DNA of 64,000 nucleotides from Pandoraea capi (GTDB taxonomy: Bacteria > Pseudomonadota > Gammaproteobacteria > Burkholderiales > Burkholderiaceae). Below, piece after piece: positions 1-8,141 of this stretch. The stretch spans positions 1 to 64,000 of the forward strand of contig NZ_CABPRV010000008.1 in NCBI RefSeq assembly GCF_902459735.1. The letters run 5' to 3'. The notes under the pieces are model-generated. The model did not search any database. It was not told the origin of the DNA and saw nothing but the letters and a program-made list of their open reading frames with translations. Both the position numbers and the translations under genes were made by a program. Numbering within the stretch: the first letter of the stretch is position 1; the number at the start of each line of letters is the position of its first letter.

Positions 1-66
1 AAATCACTGGGTGGATTAACGCCAGCAGCATATGCCCAGATACTGGCAGGAAAGCAGATACATTAA
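1..66 (+). mobile_element. 3' end of an IS3-like transposase (OrfB), truncated by the window edge
   Basis: Frame 1 is open from the first base and ends at TAA 64-66. The last 21 residues contain LGGLTPAAYA, the kind of tail found at the C-terminus of IS3-type integrase-core transposases. The next ~45 bases (CGGACTCTAA ... GGGGAGACGTCG) resemble the short tail between such an orfB stop and the IS right end. Only the C-terminus is visible, so subgroup and activity cannot be judged, and the exact IS boundary was not identified. Confidence 0.55.
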
Positions 67-141
67 CCCTCGGACTCTAAAGCCCGGTGCTACTGAATAC
101 GGGGAGACGTCGCGGTCTTCCGTAACGACATCGAAACCTCA

Positions 142-444
142 ATGTCCATCCACAGCGGAAGCGGGAGCAAACGCAAGGACTTAGCCTCGCCGCTACAGTC
201 ATCGACAGTCGTCGATGCCGAAATGCAGTTCCAACAGATGCGCCAACGAGTGGCTGATGAAAAGGCACTTCTGGCCTCGCTTACCGCAAAGGAGCGTGAC
301 ACGCATAGGCAACTGCAGGATGAGCAACGTACCCGGAAACCATCAGCGAAGGTGAAGACAATCAAACCGGCCAAGAATACATCCGATAAGCCCAAGACCA
401 ACGCCCTTCTCGATAACTACGACTGGTTTGTCGATAACCTTTGA
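142..444 (+). CDS. Small hydrophilic protein, unknown function
   Basis: A 100-residue ORF directly after the IS end. The product is highly charged, with a predicted helical Lys/Glu/Gln-rich centre (about residues 28-60), a Lys/Thr-rich linker, and the C-terminal tail DNYDWFVDNL. No Shine-Dalgarno sequence is obvious before ATG 142. The reading frame stays open upstream to about position 97, so the gene could be a fragment interrupted by the IS. No family was recognised. It may be a chance ORF, although its even composition and absence of Cys look protein-like. Confidence 0.4.
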   Translation: MSIHSGSGSKRKDLASPLQSSTVVDAEMQFQQMRQRVADEKALLASLTAKERDTHRQLQDEQRTRKPSAKVKTIKPAKNTSDKPKTNALLDNYDWFVDNL

Positions 445-835
445 CCTGTACATCGACCGTGCCCATGACGAGCACTCGTCTATTCAAACGCGACCTCGCT
501 CACGCGCACGAGTTAACTAAAGGCCCATGTACTCTTCCGAGTACAAACATCGCGGACAACCTCAAACGCAAAAATCCAAGCGCTCCCGCCTAGTAGTCCT
601 GCCACTGAAAGCGGAATTTCTCTGAGCCAACCCATTGATTTGTAACGGCCGGACAACTTTATGCGCAAAATTCCACTTTGCAAGCCCGATACGTTGGAGT
701 TCGGACAGGTTCTTGTCAATTCTGGCCGCGAACAAAAACAACAAAAAAATCAATAATGTACGAACCCTGGCGCGGACAACTTCAATTGTTCGTTTTCAGG
801 CATCGCGAAGGTCGCGTGACCGAGTCGGCGCGCGC
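445..835. other. AT-richer intergenic stretch with degenerate GGACAAC repeats
   Basis: No convincing gene was seen. The heptamer GGACAAC occurs at 554-560, 651-657 and 774-780, each followed by a C/T-rich step, with a related GGACAGG near 703. The stretch is visibly richer in A+T than its surroundings (runs of A around 735-755). Adjacency to the transposase end suggests eroded mobile-element sequence; this is inference. Confidence 0.35.
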
Positions 836-2473
836 TCACAGCCAAGTCGACTGGATATCGACGTAAGTCGCGTCGCGCTGCGTCGGCTGTTCGCCAGATG
901 ATTCGGTATCCGATGGTTTATTGGACGTCGCCTCCTGCCCACCGGCGCAACCCGACGCCCCCACAACGCGTTCGAGCAACGCCGCGCTCCAGTGTTGATA
1001 GAGCAGCAGCAGACGATAGGACGCACGCACCGGGGTCGCGCTGCCGCTCTCCCATGCGTCGCCGGTCCAGCGCTGCCCCCAGGGACTCTCGGCGGGATTC
1101 AGACTGAGGTAGTTCAAACCGTCGACGCACGAGGCATGACACGGCACGTCGAACTCGCTGCACGCGGCCTTGATCTGACTGGCCGACAAAGGATGTCGCG
1201 AGGTGAGTAAGCACTCGCGCAGCGTTGTGTGCGATGCCAGACGCGCCAGCAGCGGCGTATCGCAATGGCGGGCGAGTTGGGTCACGCGTGCGACGCGATC
1301 GAGCATCGTCGCGACGTCGTCCGGCGAGACGTGCGCCAGCCTGGCGTGAAGTGTCTCCCATCGCTGCGTGAGACGTCCGGCGTCATGCGTGAACGCTTCG
1401 TTGCGCGCCCACGTGCCGAGCAGACTCGTGACCGCGCGACACGAGTCGAGCATCAGACCCGCCACGCGCAAGATGCCCCGGTATCCGTCCGCCATGGGCG
1501 ACGGACCAGTGAACCACGACGGCATCCACAACCCCAGCCTCGCCGGCGGGATTGCCGTATTGGCGAACGTGAACAGCGTTGCGACGTCGCGGGAATGGGT
1601 CAACTTGCCGAGCGTGTTGCGCCACGACGCGGTCGCCGCAGGAGACGGCAACACCGCACACGCTTCGAGCAGACGGCACCCCGCCTCCATACGCTTGAGC
1701 ACCTCGTCCACGGCGTGGTGACGGATCAGCGTCGGCGAACCCAACGACTGAGTTAGCACCCCCTTCACACCTTCGAATGCCAGCAACGTCCAGTCGGCCC
1801 ACGGAATGCCGAACGGCGTATTCGCCGCCGCCATGTCGCTTGCCCCATGAAGCGACGGTTCGCCGGTCGTGTCCTGCGCTTGCTGAGCCTGCCCCTGCCG
1901 CTGATGGAAACACGCCGCAATGATCGCGAGCAGCGACAGATTGCCGACGAGCGACATGGCGTCGCGCGCGGCCCGGAAGTGCCATCCCCGGTGCCCGGTA
2001 GCAGCGATCGTCTCCAGCCAGGACGCGATCTCGGCCCCGACACGTTCAGCCGCCACTTCGGGGGACGGCGTCGACGCGACGCCGTGAGTGGGCGCCAACA
2101 TCGCGGCCACACGCTGTCCGGTCTGCGCCAGACGCCCATCCCGCGCATGCGCGAGTTCGAACTCTTTGCGATAGAAATGCTGACAGGGTCCGGTCGTCGC
2201 CCACAAGCCCGCCCAGGCCTTGGCGAACGCGCGCGCCAACGCCGGATCGACGCGATGCGTCGCCACCGGCACGCCCTCCATCCGTGCATGTCGTGCGGCG
2301 TTCAACGCAGCATTCGATGCGTGCGTAAGCCGGGTGCCGAAGTCCGCGCGCTCGGCACGTTGGTACGCCGAGTCCTCGCGCATGCCCGCCAGCTCGATCC
2401 CCACTTCCGGCCGCTGCCGCATGCCCCAGTCCGGCCCCCAGCCGCTCGCGCCCGCACACTGTTGGTCCCACAT
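836..2473 (-). CDS. Unrecognised 545-residue protein
   Basis: A long - strand ORF. The start is set at ATG 2473 because AGGAGG lies five bases upstream; the longer reading to GTG 2644 has no ribosome site. The product has no N-terminal signal peptide. It is Ala/Arg/His-rich and mostly helical by eye, with two short hydrophobic segments near residues 195-215 and 250-275, and ends in a Gln/Ser/Thr-rich tail. It stands alone between the IS-linked region and a divergent PilZ gene. No domain was recognised. A large cytosolic or secreted effector-like protein is possible, but nothing in the sequence proves secretion. Confidence 0.65.
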   Translation of the reverse strand: MWDQQCAGASGWGPDWGMRQRPEVGIELAGMREDSAYQRAERADFGTRLTHASNAALNAARHARMEGVPVATHRVDPALARAFAKAWAGLWATTGPCQHFYRKEFELAHARDGRLAQTGQRVAAMLAPTHGVASTPSPEVAAERVGAEIASWLETIAATGHRGWHFRAARDAMSLVGNLSLLAIIAACFHQRQGQAQQAQDTTGEPSLHGASDMAAANTPFGIPWADWTLLAFEGVKGVLTQSLGSPTLIRHHAVDEVLKRMEAGCRLLEACAVLPSPAATASWRNTLGKLTHSRDVATLFTFANTAIPPARLGLWMPSWFTGPSPMADGYRGILRVAGLMLDSCRAVTSLLGTWARNEAFTHDAGRLTQRWETLHARLAHVSPDDVATMLDRVARVTQLARHCDTPLLARLASHTTLRECLLTSRHPLSASQIKAACSEFDVPCHASCVDGLNYLSLNPAESPWGQRWTGDAWESGSATPVRASYRLLLLYQHWSAALLERVVGASGCAGGQEATSNKPSDTESSGEQPTQRDATYVDIQSTWL

Positions 2474-2762
2474 CGCATCCTCCTGCAAGAACGTCGCCCG
2501 GCCCGTCGACAAACGCTCGACCAACGCCGTCGACCGAAACCATCGACTATAGGCAGACGACATCGCACGCGCGGCGCCTTGTCGGGCGGGCACGCGTGCA
2601 AGCCCCGACACGACGGCACCACCACGCGCAGGACGAGGCGACACGTGTCACCCCAGCGAGTACCCACTTACGCAACTTGTGTGCGACTTCTGCGCATTCC
2701 AGGCGAGAGGAGACGCATCCCCTCTCGCCAAGTGCCAACGCGTCGCGGTAGACTTTCGCCCT

Positions 2763-3716
2763 ATGACCAACACACCTGCTCAAGCGTCTGCTGCGCTGCC
2801 TTCGGGCCTGCCCCTCGTGCCGCTGACGCCCGACGAGATCCCGCTCGGCGAAGCGCTGCCGTGGGCCATCGTCGACCGCAACGGCGAGCCGCTGCTCGCC
2901 GCCGGCGATATCGTGCCGACACAGGCCGGACGCGACTGGCTGTTCACGTCGTTCGCCCCGCATCGGGTAGCGGACCTCGGCGCGGACGACGCAACGGTCG
3001 CCGACACCGATGCCGGGACGGCGACGCAAGTCCCCACTGACAACACGGCCCCTGCGGCGACGGGGGCCACACCGCCCCAGTACGCACTCACCGACCTCAA
3101 TCTGCGTCCCGGCGACTGGCTGCAAATTCAATTGCCGCCCGGCGCAGGATCGCAACGTGTGCGCACGCGCGTGATCGGCCATGCGCCGAATCAGATGCTG
3201 TTCGTGACCGCACCGACCGGCCGCGCTGCCCCACCGACCCTGCAAGCGAGCGAACGGCTCGAACTGTGGACGTTTTCGGGCGAAGACATCTATCACTTCG
3301 TCTGCACGGTCGAGCGCGTGAAACGGCTGCCGTTCGATTACATCGTGCTCTCGGCACCCGCGCAGATCCGCCGCAAGGTGCTGCGCCGCTCGCAACGCGT
3401 GCCCGCCAAACTGGTCGCCTCGGTCGGCGTCGCCGGCACCCAACATCTGGCGTTGTTGCAGGACGTCAGCGCCGAAGGTGTGTCGCTGCTCGCCGATGCG
3501 GCGCTCGGCGCGCCCGGTGACAGCGTGAAACTGGCGTTCCGTGTGCGCGTGGGCGACATCGACATGCCCATCGAAGCCACCGGCACGATTCGCGGTGTGC
3601 AACAAGGTGACGACGGCCATCTGCACGGCATCGAACTGCCCGCCCTGGAACCGTCGCATTACGTCGCGCTCAAGTGCTACGTATACGAGCGTCTGCTCGC
3701 GCTCGGAGGCGCCTGA
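2763..3716 (+). CDS. PilZ-domain protein, YcgR-like flagellar brake
   Basis: The product is 317 residues. The N-terminal half carries a YcgR-type N domain, followed by a PilZ domain from about residue 195. The c-di-GMP signature is visible as an Arg-rich stretch (RRKVLRRSQR) and DVSAEG, matching RxxxR ... (D/N)xSxxG. YcgR proteins bind c-di-GMP and slow the flagellar motor, or tune envelope processes. An unusual Asp/Thr/Ala-rich spacer (about residues 75-105) separates the first ~75 residues from the rest. The start is ATG 2763 (MTNTPAQ...). The stop overlaps the next ATG (TGATG), so the IclR gene is translationally coupled to it. No other flagellar gene is in the window. Confidence 0.85.
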   Translation: MTNTPAQASAALPSGLPLVPLTPDEIPLGEALPWAIVDRNGEPLLAAGDIVPTQAGRDWLFTSFAPHRVADLGADDATVADTDAGTATQVPTDNTAPAATGATPPQYALTDLNLRPGDWLQIQLPPGAGSQRVRTRVIGHAPNQMLFVTAPTGRAAPPTLQASERLELWTFSGEDIYHFVCTVERVKRLPFDYIVLSAPAQIRRKVLRRSQRVPAKLVASVGVAGTQHLALLQDVSAEGVSLLADAALGAPGDSVKLAFRVRVGDIDMPIEATGTIRGVQQGDDGHLHGIELPALEPSHYVALKCYVYERLLALGGA

Positions 3717-4510
3717 TGGCCAAGACGAAGGCTCCCGAGGCCGAGCGCCCGCGCACCCTCGCCAGCCAGACGCTGTTCCGCGGCCTCGATATCGTGGAGG
3801 CCGTCGCCGCCGGGGTCGACACCGTGCCCGCGCTCTCGGCACACACCGGCATCACGCTGTCGACCACGCACCGGATTGCGTCGGCGCTGGTGCACGCCGG
3901 TTACCTGCGCTTCGAACCACGTCGTGGCTATCGGCTCGGCAACAAGCTCATCGAATTGGGATTTCTGGCGTATCGCCAGATCGACCTGCCGCGTGTGGCG
4001 CGTCCGACGCTGGAAACGCTCGCTGGAGAAACGCAAGATACGGTGCATCTGGCCGTTGCCGACGGTTGGGAGGTCATGTACCTCGACAAATTGCCGGGAC
4101 AGCGCGCCGTGGAGATCAGCTCTCGTATCGGGGGACGCAAACCGATCTGCGTGACGGGCGTCGGCAAGGCACTGCTGCTCGATCAGGACGAAGCGCAATG
4201 GCGCGCGCAGCTTGAGCACTACCAGACGCAGGTGCCGTCACACCCTGTGGATACGGCGGCGTGGCTCGCACGCATGCACGACTACGCGCGTCACGGCTAT
4301 GCGTTCGATCTGGAAGACGACACCCCGCAGATCCGCTGCGTGGCCGCGCCGGTCTATGACGCCAGTCAACGCATCGTCGCTGCGATCAGCGTGTCGAGTA
4401 CGACCAAGTACATGAGCCGCGAGCGGATGCAGGAACTCGTGCCAAGCGTGAAGAATGCCGCCGCACAGATCAGCCGTCAGCTCGGTTGGTCGGGTAACGC
4501 TCACGCCTGA
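3716..4510 (+). CDS. IclR-family transcriptional regulator
   Basis: The product is 264 residues, the usual length for the family. An N-terminal winged HTH (about residues 18-80, with LSTTHRIASALVHAGYL as the recognition region) precedes an IclR effector-binding domain (about 85-260, with GKALL and a C-terminal AISVSS segment). The start is ATG 3716, sharing one base with the PilZ stop. The gene converges on the mhpF-mhpE operon, a common place for an IclR-type regulator of aromatic degradation (MhpR and PcaU-type proteins belong to this family). A role in controlling that operon is inferred from position only. Confidence 0.88.
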   Translation: MAKTKAPEAERPRTLASQTLFRGLDIVEAVAAGVDTVPALSAHTGITLSTTHRIASALVHAGYLRFEPRRGYRLGNKLIELGFLAYRQIDLPRVARPTLETLAGETQDTVHLAVADGWEVMYLDKLPGQRAVEISSRIGGRKPICVTGVGKALLLDQDEAQWRAQLEHYQTQVPSHPVDTAAWLARMHDYARHGYAFDLEDDTPQIRCVAAPVYDASQRIVAAISVSSTTKYMSRERMQELVPSVKNAAAQISRQLGWSGNAHA

Positions 4511-4524
4511 AAGCCCTCCCCCAT

Positions 4525-4555
4525 AAAAAAACCGGCCCGTCTGACGAGGGGCCGG
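4525..4555 (-). terminator. Rho-independent terminator of the mhpF-mhpE operon
   Basis: Read on the - strand, a hairpin with CCGGCCC / GGGCCGG arms (4532-4555) is followed by seven T residues (4525-4531). It lies about 140 bases after the mhpE stop and just past the convergent IclR gene. There is no T run on the + side. Confidence 0.8.
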
Positions 4556-4697
4556 CATCGGCACCGAGATGCCAAGACTACGTGGGTAAGCCTGGGTAAA
4601 CATAGGGGTACCCAAACGGTACCGGGAGACGCCGGAACGGCGCGTCACCCTATTCCATCGATCTGTCTTTGTCGTGTTCCGTCGCGCATGCTGCCAC

Positions 4698-5717
4698 TCA
4701 GGCAGCACGACGCTTGAGCAGGTCGAGCGCGACGTCGACGATCATGTCTTCCTGACCGCCCACCATGCGACGCTGGCCCAGCTCCACCAGAATGTCGACG
4801 GTCTTCAGGTCGTAACGCGCCGCCGCCGCTTCTGCGTGGCGCAGGAAGCTCGAATACACGCCCGCATAGCCCAGCGCCAGCGTCTCGCGATCCACGCGTA
4901 CGGCACGATCCTGCAACGGACGCACGATGTCGTCGGCCGCGTCCATCAACGTGTACAGATCGCAGCCGTGATTCCAGCCCAGACGCGACGCCGCCGCGAT
5001 GAACACTTCCAGCGGTGCATTGCCGGCGCCTGCGCCCATGCCAGCGAGACTCGCATCGATGCGATCGCAGCCTTCTTCCACCGCGACGATGGAGTTCGCC
5101 ACGCCGAGACTCAGGTTGTGGTGCGCATGCATGCCGGTGAGCGTTTCGGGATTGAGCACGTCCTTGAACGCGCGGAAACGGTCGCGCACATCGCTCATGC
5201 CCAGTGCGCCGCCCGAGTCCACCACGTAGATACACTGCGCGCCGTATGACTCCATCAGCTTGGCCTGCTCGGCCAGATGCTGCGGCGTGGTCATGTGGCT
5301 CATCATCAGGAAGCCCACCGTGTCCATGCCGAGTTCACGGGCATAGGCAATGTGCTGACGCGACACGTCGGCTTCAGTGCAGTGCGTGGCGATACGGACC
5401 ACGCGCGCGCCTGCGTCGTAGGCTTCGCGCAGGTCATGCACGGTGCCCACGCCCGGCAGCAGCAAGGTGGCGACCTTGGCGTGCGTCACGGTTTCGGCCA
5501 CGGCGGCGATCCATTCGAGATCGGTGTGCGCGCCGAAGCCGTAGTTGAAGCTGGATCCGGCGAGGCCGTCGCCGTGCGCCACTTCGATGGAATCGACCTT
5601 CGCCTTGTCGAGCGCCGCCGCGATCGCCTTTACGTTAGCGATGCTGTACTGGTGACGAATCGCGTGGCTGCCGTCGCGCAGCGTCACGTCGGAGATATAG
5701 AGCTTTTTCTGCGTCAT
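4698..5717 (-). CDS. mhpE: 4-hydroxy-2-oxovalerate aldolase
   Basis: The 339-residue product splits 4-hydroxy-2-oxovalerate into pyruvate and acetaldehyde at the end of meta-cleavage pathways. The HMGL-like TIM barrel begins with [10 protein letters not shown], which carries the metal-binding Asp and catalytic Arg. The metal-binding HAHHN motif is near residue 200, and a C-terminal communication domain follows. The family (MhpE, DmpG, BphI) forms a channelled complex with the acylating acetaldehyde dehydrogenase encoded just upstream. AGGAG precedes ATG 5717. The rest of a meta pathway (dioxygenase, hydrolase, hydratase) is not in the window, so the aromatic substrate is unknown. Confidence 0.95.
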   Translation of the reverse strand: MTQKKLYISDVTLRDGSHAIRHQYSIANVKAIAAALDKAKVDSIEVAHGDGLAGSSFNYGFGAHTDLEWIAAVAETVTHAKVATLLLPGVGTVHDLREAYDAGARVVRIATHCTEADVSRQHIAYARELGMDTVGFLMMSHMTTPQHLAEQAKLMESYGAQCIYVVDSGGALGMSDVRDRFRAFKDVLNPETLTGMHAHHNLSLGVANSIVAVEEGCDRIDASLAGMGAGAGNAPLEVFIAAASRLGWNHGCDLYTLMDAADDIVRPLQDRAVRVDRETLALGYAGVYSSFLRHAEAAAARYDLKTVDILVELGQRRMVGGQEDMIVDVALDLLKRRAA

Positions 5718-5751
5718 GATGGTGTGTGTCTCCTGTTAGCGCGTGCGACGT

Positions 5752-6696
5752 TCAGGCCGCGAGCGCCAGACGGGTGGCGGCGATGCGATCGGCACAGGCC
5801 AGCGCGGCGCTGGTCATGATGTCGAGGTTGCCCGCGTAGGCCGGCAGATAGTGCGCGGCGCCTTCCACTTCGAGGAATACCGAGGTCTTCAGACCCGTGA
5901 GCTTGCCCAGTCCCGGCACATTGAGCGGGCGCGATGCGTCGAACAGCTCGAATTGCACCTTCTGCTTGAGGCGATAGCCCGGTACATAGGCGTGCACCTT
6001 GTCGACCATCGCCTGAATGCTCGCTTCGATGGCAGCCTGATCGCCCGGCTCGGAGAGCACGAACACGGTGTCGCGCATGATGAGCGGCGGCTCGGCCGGA
6101 TTGAGCACGATGATCGCCTTGCCGCGCGACGCCCCACCCAGCACCTCGATGGCCTTCGACGTCGTTTCCGTGAACTCGTCGATGTTGGCGCGCGTGCCCG
6201 GCCCTGCCGACTTGCTCGAAATCGACGCCACGATCTCCGCGTAGTGCACCTTCGCAACCTGCGAAATGGCCGCGACCATCGGAATCGTCGCCTGACCGCC
6301 GCACGTCACCATGTTGATGTTGCGGGCGTCGAGATGCGCGTCGAGGTTGATCGACGGAATCACGTAGGGGCCGATCGCCGCCGGCGTCAGGTCGATGACC
6401 TGCACACCGCGCGCTTGCAGCAACTCGTTGTGATGCGCGTGCGCTTTCGCCGACGTCGCGTCGAAGGCGATGCGAATGTCCTCGAAGCCGGGCATGGCCA
6501 GCAGGCCATCGATGCCGCCTGCCGTCACCGGCACGCCCAGACGCTCGGCACGTGCCAGACCGTCAGAGGCCGGGTCGATCCCGACCATCGCGCCCATTTC
6601 CAGATGCTCGCTGTTGCGCATCACCTTGATCATCAGGTCGGTGCCGATGTTGCCCGAGCCAATGATCGCTACTTTCTGTTTGCGTCGTTCCGTCAC
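5752..6696 (-). CDS. mhpF: Acetaldehyde dehydrogenase (acetylating)
   Basis: The 314-residue product converts acetaldehyde, NAD+ and CoA to acetyl-CoA as the partner of the aldolase. An N-terminal Rossmann motif ([10 protein letters not shown]) is followed by the catalytic Cys in VTCGGQA and a conserved [12 protein letters not shown] segment. The start is placed at GTG 6696, because AGGAGA lies five bases upstream and the length then matches DmpF/MhpF (~312). The in-frame ATG at 6738 overlaps the predicted -10 box and would not be in the transcript. First gene of a two-gene operon, 34 bases before mhpE. Confidence 0.94.
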   Translation of the reverse strand: MTERRKQKVAIIGSGNIGTDLMIKVMRNSEHLEMGAMVGIDPASDGLARAERLGVPVTAGGIDGLLAMPGFEDIRIAFDATSAKAHAHHNELLQARGVQVIDLTPAAIGPYVIPSINLDAHLDARNINMVTCGGQATIPMVAAISQVAKVHYAEIVASISSKSAGPGTRANIDEFTETTSKAIEVLGGASRGKAIIVLNPAEPPLIMRDTVFVLSEPGDQAAIEASIQAMVDKVHAYVPGYRLKQKVQFELFDASRPLNVPGLGKLTGLKTSVFLEVEGAAHYLPAYAGNLDIMTSAALACADRIAATRLALAA

Positions 6697-6736
6697 TGTC
6701 GTCTCCTGAACGTGTCCGTCCACCGGTATGAGCCGC

Positions 6737-6766
6737 ATCGTAATTCCGCGACAACTTAAATGTCAA
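6737..6766 (-). promoter_or_regulatory. Sigma-70-type promoter of mhpF-mhpE
   Basis: On the - strand, a perfect -35 TTGACA (6766-6761) is followed by 18 bases and -10 TACGAT (6742-6737). This predicts a transcript start near 6730, about 34 bases before GTG 6696. It fits the GTG start and argues against ATG 6738. Confidence 0.7.
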
Positions 6767-6778
6767 TATGTAAACATT

Positions 6779-6797
6779 AATCTCATATATTGAGATT
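6779..6797. promoter_or_regulatory. Palindromic operator candidate upstream of the mhpF promoter
   Basis: A perfect inverted repeat, AATCTCA-TATAT-TGAGATT. Its centre lies about 58 bases upstream of the predicted start and just outside the -35 box, a position more typical of an activator site than a repressor site. The nearby convergent IclR-family gene is a plausible binder (inference). Confidence 0.5.
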
Positions 6798-6810
6798 GTA
6801 AAAATGGCGA

Positions 6811-7240
6811 GCTTATCCACATTTTTTGTTCACAAGCCCGTTGATAACTTGCGGAAAAGCATCGCAAGTGACTGATCCGACAGGGAAGATTTCTCGCGCG
6901 CGAAAGTTGGGCCAGGTGCTGCAAATCGAGGCGGGACGCGGGTTGGCGAGTCGCTTCGTTATCCACAGAATCTGTTTGCAAGCCAGTGGACAACTCGCGG
7001 ACAGCTATCCCAAGTGCTTGATCGGAAGGAGAAAAAATGTCGCGCGCATTTGCTGCGCCAAAGCGTAGGCATGTTGGCCTGCCGGTGCACGGCAGCCATC
7101 GGAAAACTAGCAGCGAGTGATCGAATGCACGGGCACGGCAGCGCGACCCCGCGTTATCCACAGAAAATGTTCACAACCCGGTGAATAACGCGTCGATATC
7201 CGAGGTATGTCGTTGACGTTAAAGGACTTGTTTGTCGCGC
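6811..7240 (+). repeat. Three degenerate tandem units, each headed by a perfect DnaA box
   Basis: TTATCCACA occurs exactly at 6813-6821, 6959-6967 and 7154-7162, always on the + strand. Each is followed six or seven bases later by a TTCACAA- or TTTGCAA-like element and then a (G)ATAAC/ACAAC element. Units one and two remain alignable for ~95 bases (shared GCGGA, CAAGTG, GATC and TCGCGCGC blocks). The unit spacings are 146 and 195 bases. The block lies in 790 bases of noncoding DNA between mhpF and pagP. dnaA and dnaN are absent, so this is probably not the main chromosomal origin. DnaA titration or a regulatory role are alternatives. Confidence 0.6.
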
Positions 7241-7487
7241 AGCAGGTTCAGTCAGTTTCAGCGCAATGATTGAACAGTGTCGGGAAATGACGCAAAAGCG
7301 CAGCTATCAGAACTTCATACAGGGCACCCGGTCTAGTCCACACGCGACGATAGACATTTGAACGCTGCCGATACCGAGCTTCGGTGCTCGCCCGCCGGGC
7401 ACACGGGCAATCGCCCATTCAATGTTCCGCGCGTACCGTGTCGACGCGCAAGCGCGACGCCATTTTCGCAACAAGCTTCACTCAACC

Positions 7488-8141
7488 ATGACTACGAACC
7501 CCCAACTCACCGGGCGGCTCGCGCCATCGATTTCCGTCGCATCGCTTGCCCTACTCTCCCGGACTTCCCGCCTCACCCCGTTGGTCGCAACGACACTCGC
7601 GCTGACATTGTTGTCGCCGCTCGCGGCACGCGCAGACGACTCGCCCGGCGTCATCGCTACCTGGACGGGCGCCATCGCCGACGAGTTTCGCGAGATCGCG
7701 ACCGAAGGCGCCAGCGATCTCTACGTCCCCTTGCACACGCATCACCTTCGCTTTGCGTACACCCGCGAGAAGATCGACCAGTTCAACGAGAATCCGTGGG
7801 GTCTCGGCTACGGACGCGTGCTGTCCGACGGCAAGAACGGCTCGCGCATGCTGTACGCGATGGCATTCAAGGACTCACATAACGACTGGTCGCCGATGGC
7901 CGGTTACGGACGGATATGGAACGTGGCGAATGCGGGCCCCGTGCGTTTCGGCCTCGGCTACACCGTGTTTCTGATGTCGCGCTCCGACACGCTCGGCGGC
8001 GTGCCCTTCCCCGCCGCGCTGCCGCTCGCCGAAGTCGGCTTCGGACGTGCAGCAGTGGCCACGGCCTATGTCCCCGGCGGCAAGGGCAACGGCAACGTGC
8101 TGTTCATCTTCGGCCGCTACACGTTCGGCAAGCCGGGCTGA
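7488..8141 (+). CDS. pagP: Lipid A palmitoyltransferase PagP
   Basis: The 217-residue outer-membrane enzyme transfers palmitate from phospholipids to lipid A. After a long N-terminal export signal (hydrophobic core about residues 28-44, ending ARAD), the family features appear in order: HLRFAYTREK with the catalytic His, NENPWGLGYG, LYAMAFKDSHNDW with the catalytic Asp-Ser pair, AGYG, and a closing aromatic strand (RYTFGKPG). ATG 7488 is chosen over upstream in-frame starts because the signal peptide then begins near the N-terminus. The last 25 bases overlap the convergent permease gene. Confidence 0.9.
   Translation: MTTNPQLTGRLAPSISVASLALLSRTSRLTPLVATTLALTLLSPLAARADDSPGVIATWTGAIADEFREIATEGASDLYVPLHTHHLRFAYTREKIDQFNENPWGLGYGRVLSDGKNGSRMLYAMAFKDSHNDWSPMAGYGRIWNVANAGPVRFGLGYTVFLMSRSDTLGGVPFPAALPLAEVGFGRAAVATAYVPGGKGNGNVLFIFGRYTFGKPG

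Noticed and set aside
6697-6738. ATG 6738 as start of mhpF
   Set aside because: It overlaps the predicted -10 box; GTG 6696 has the ribosome site and the right length.
6811-7240. The main chromosomal origin oriC
   Set aside because: No dnaA, dnaN or gyrB gene nearby; DnaA boxes alone are not enough.
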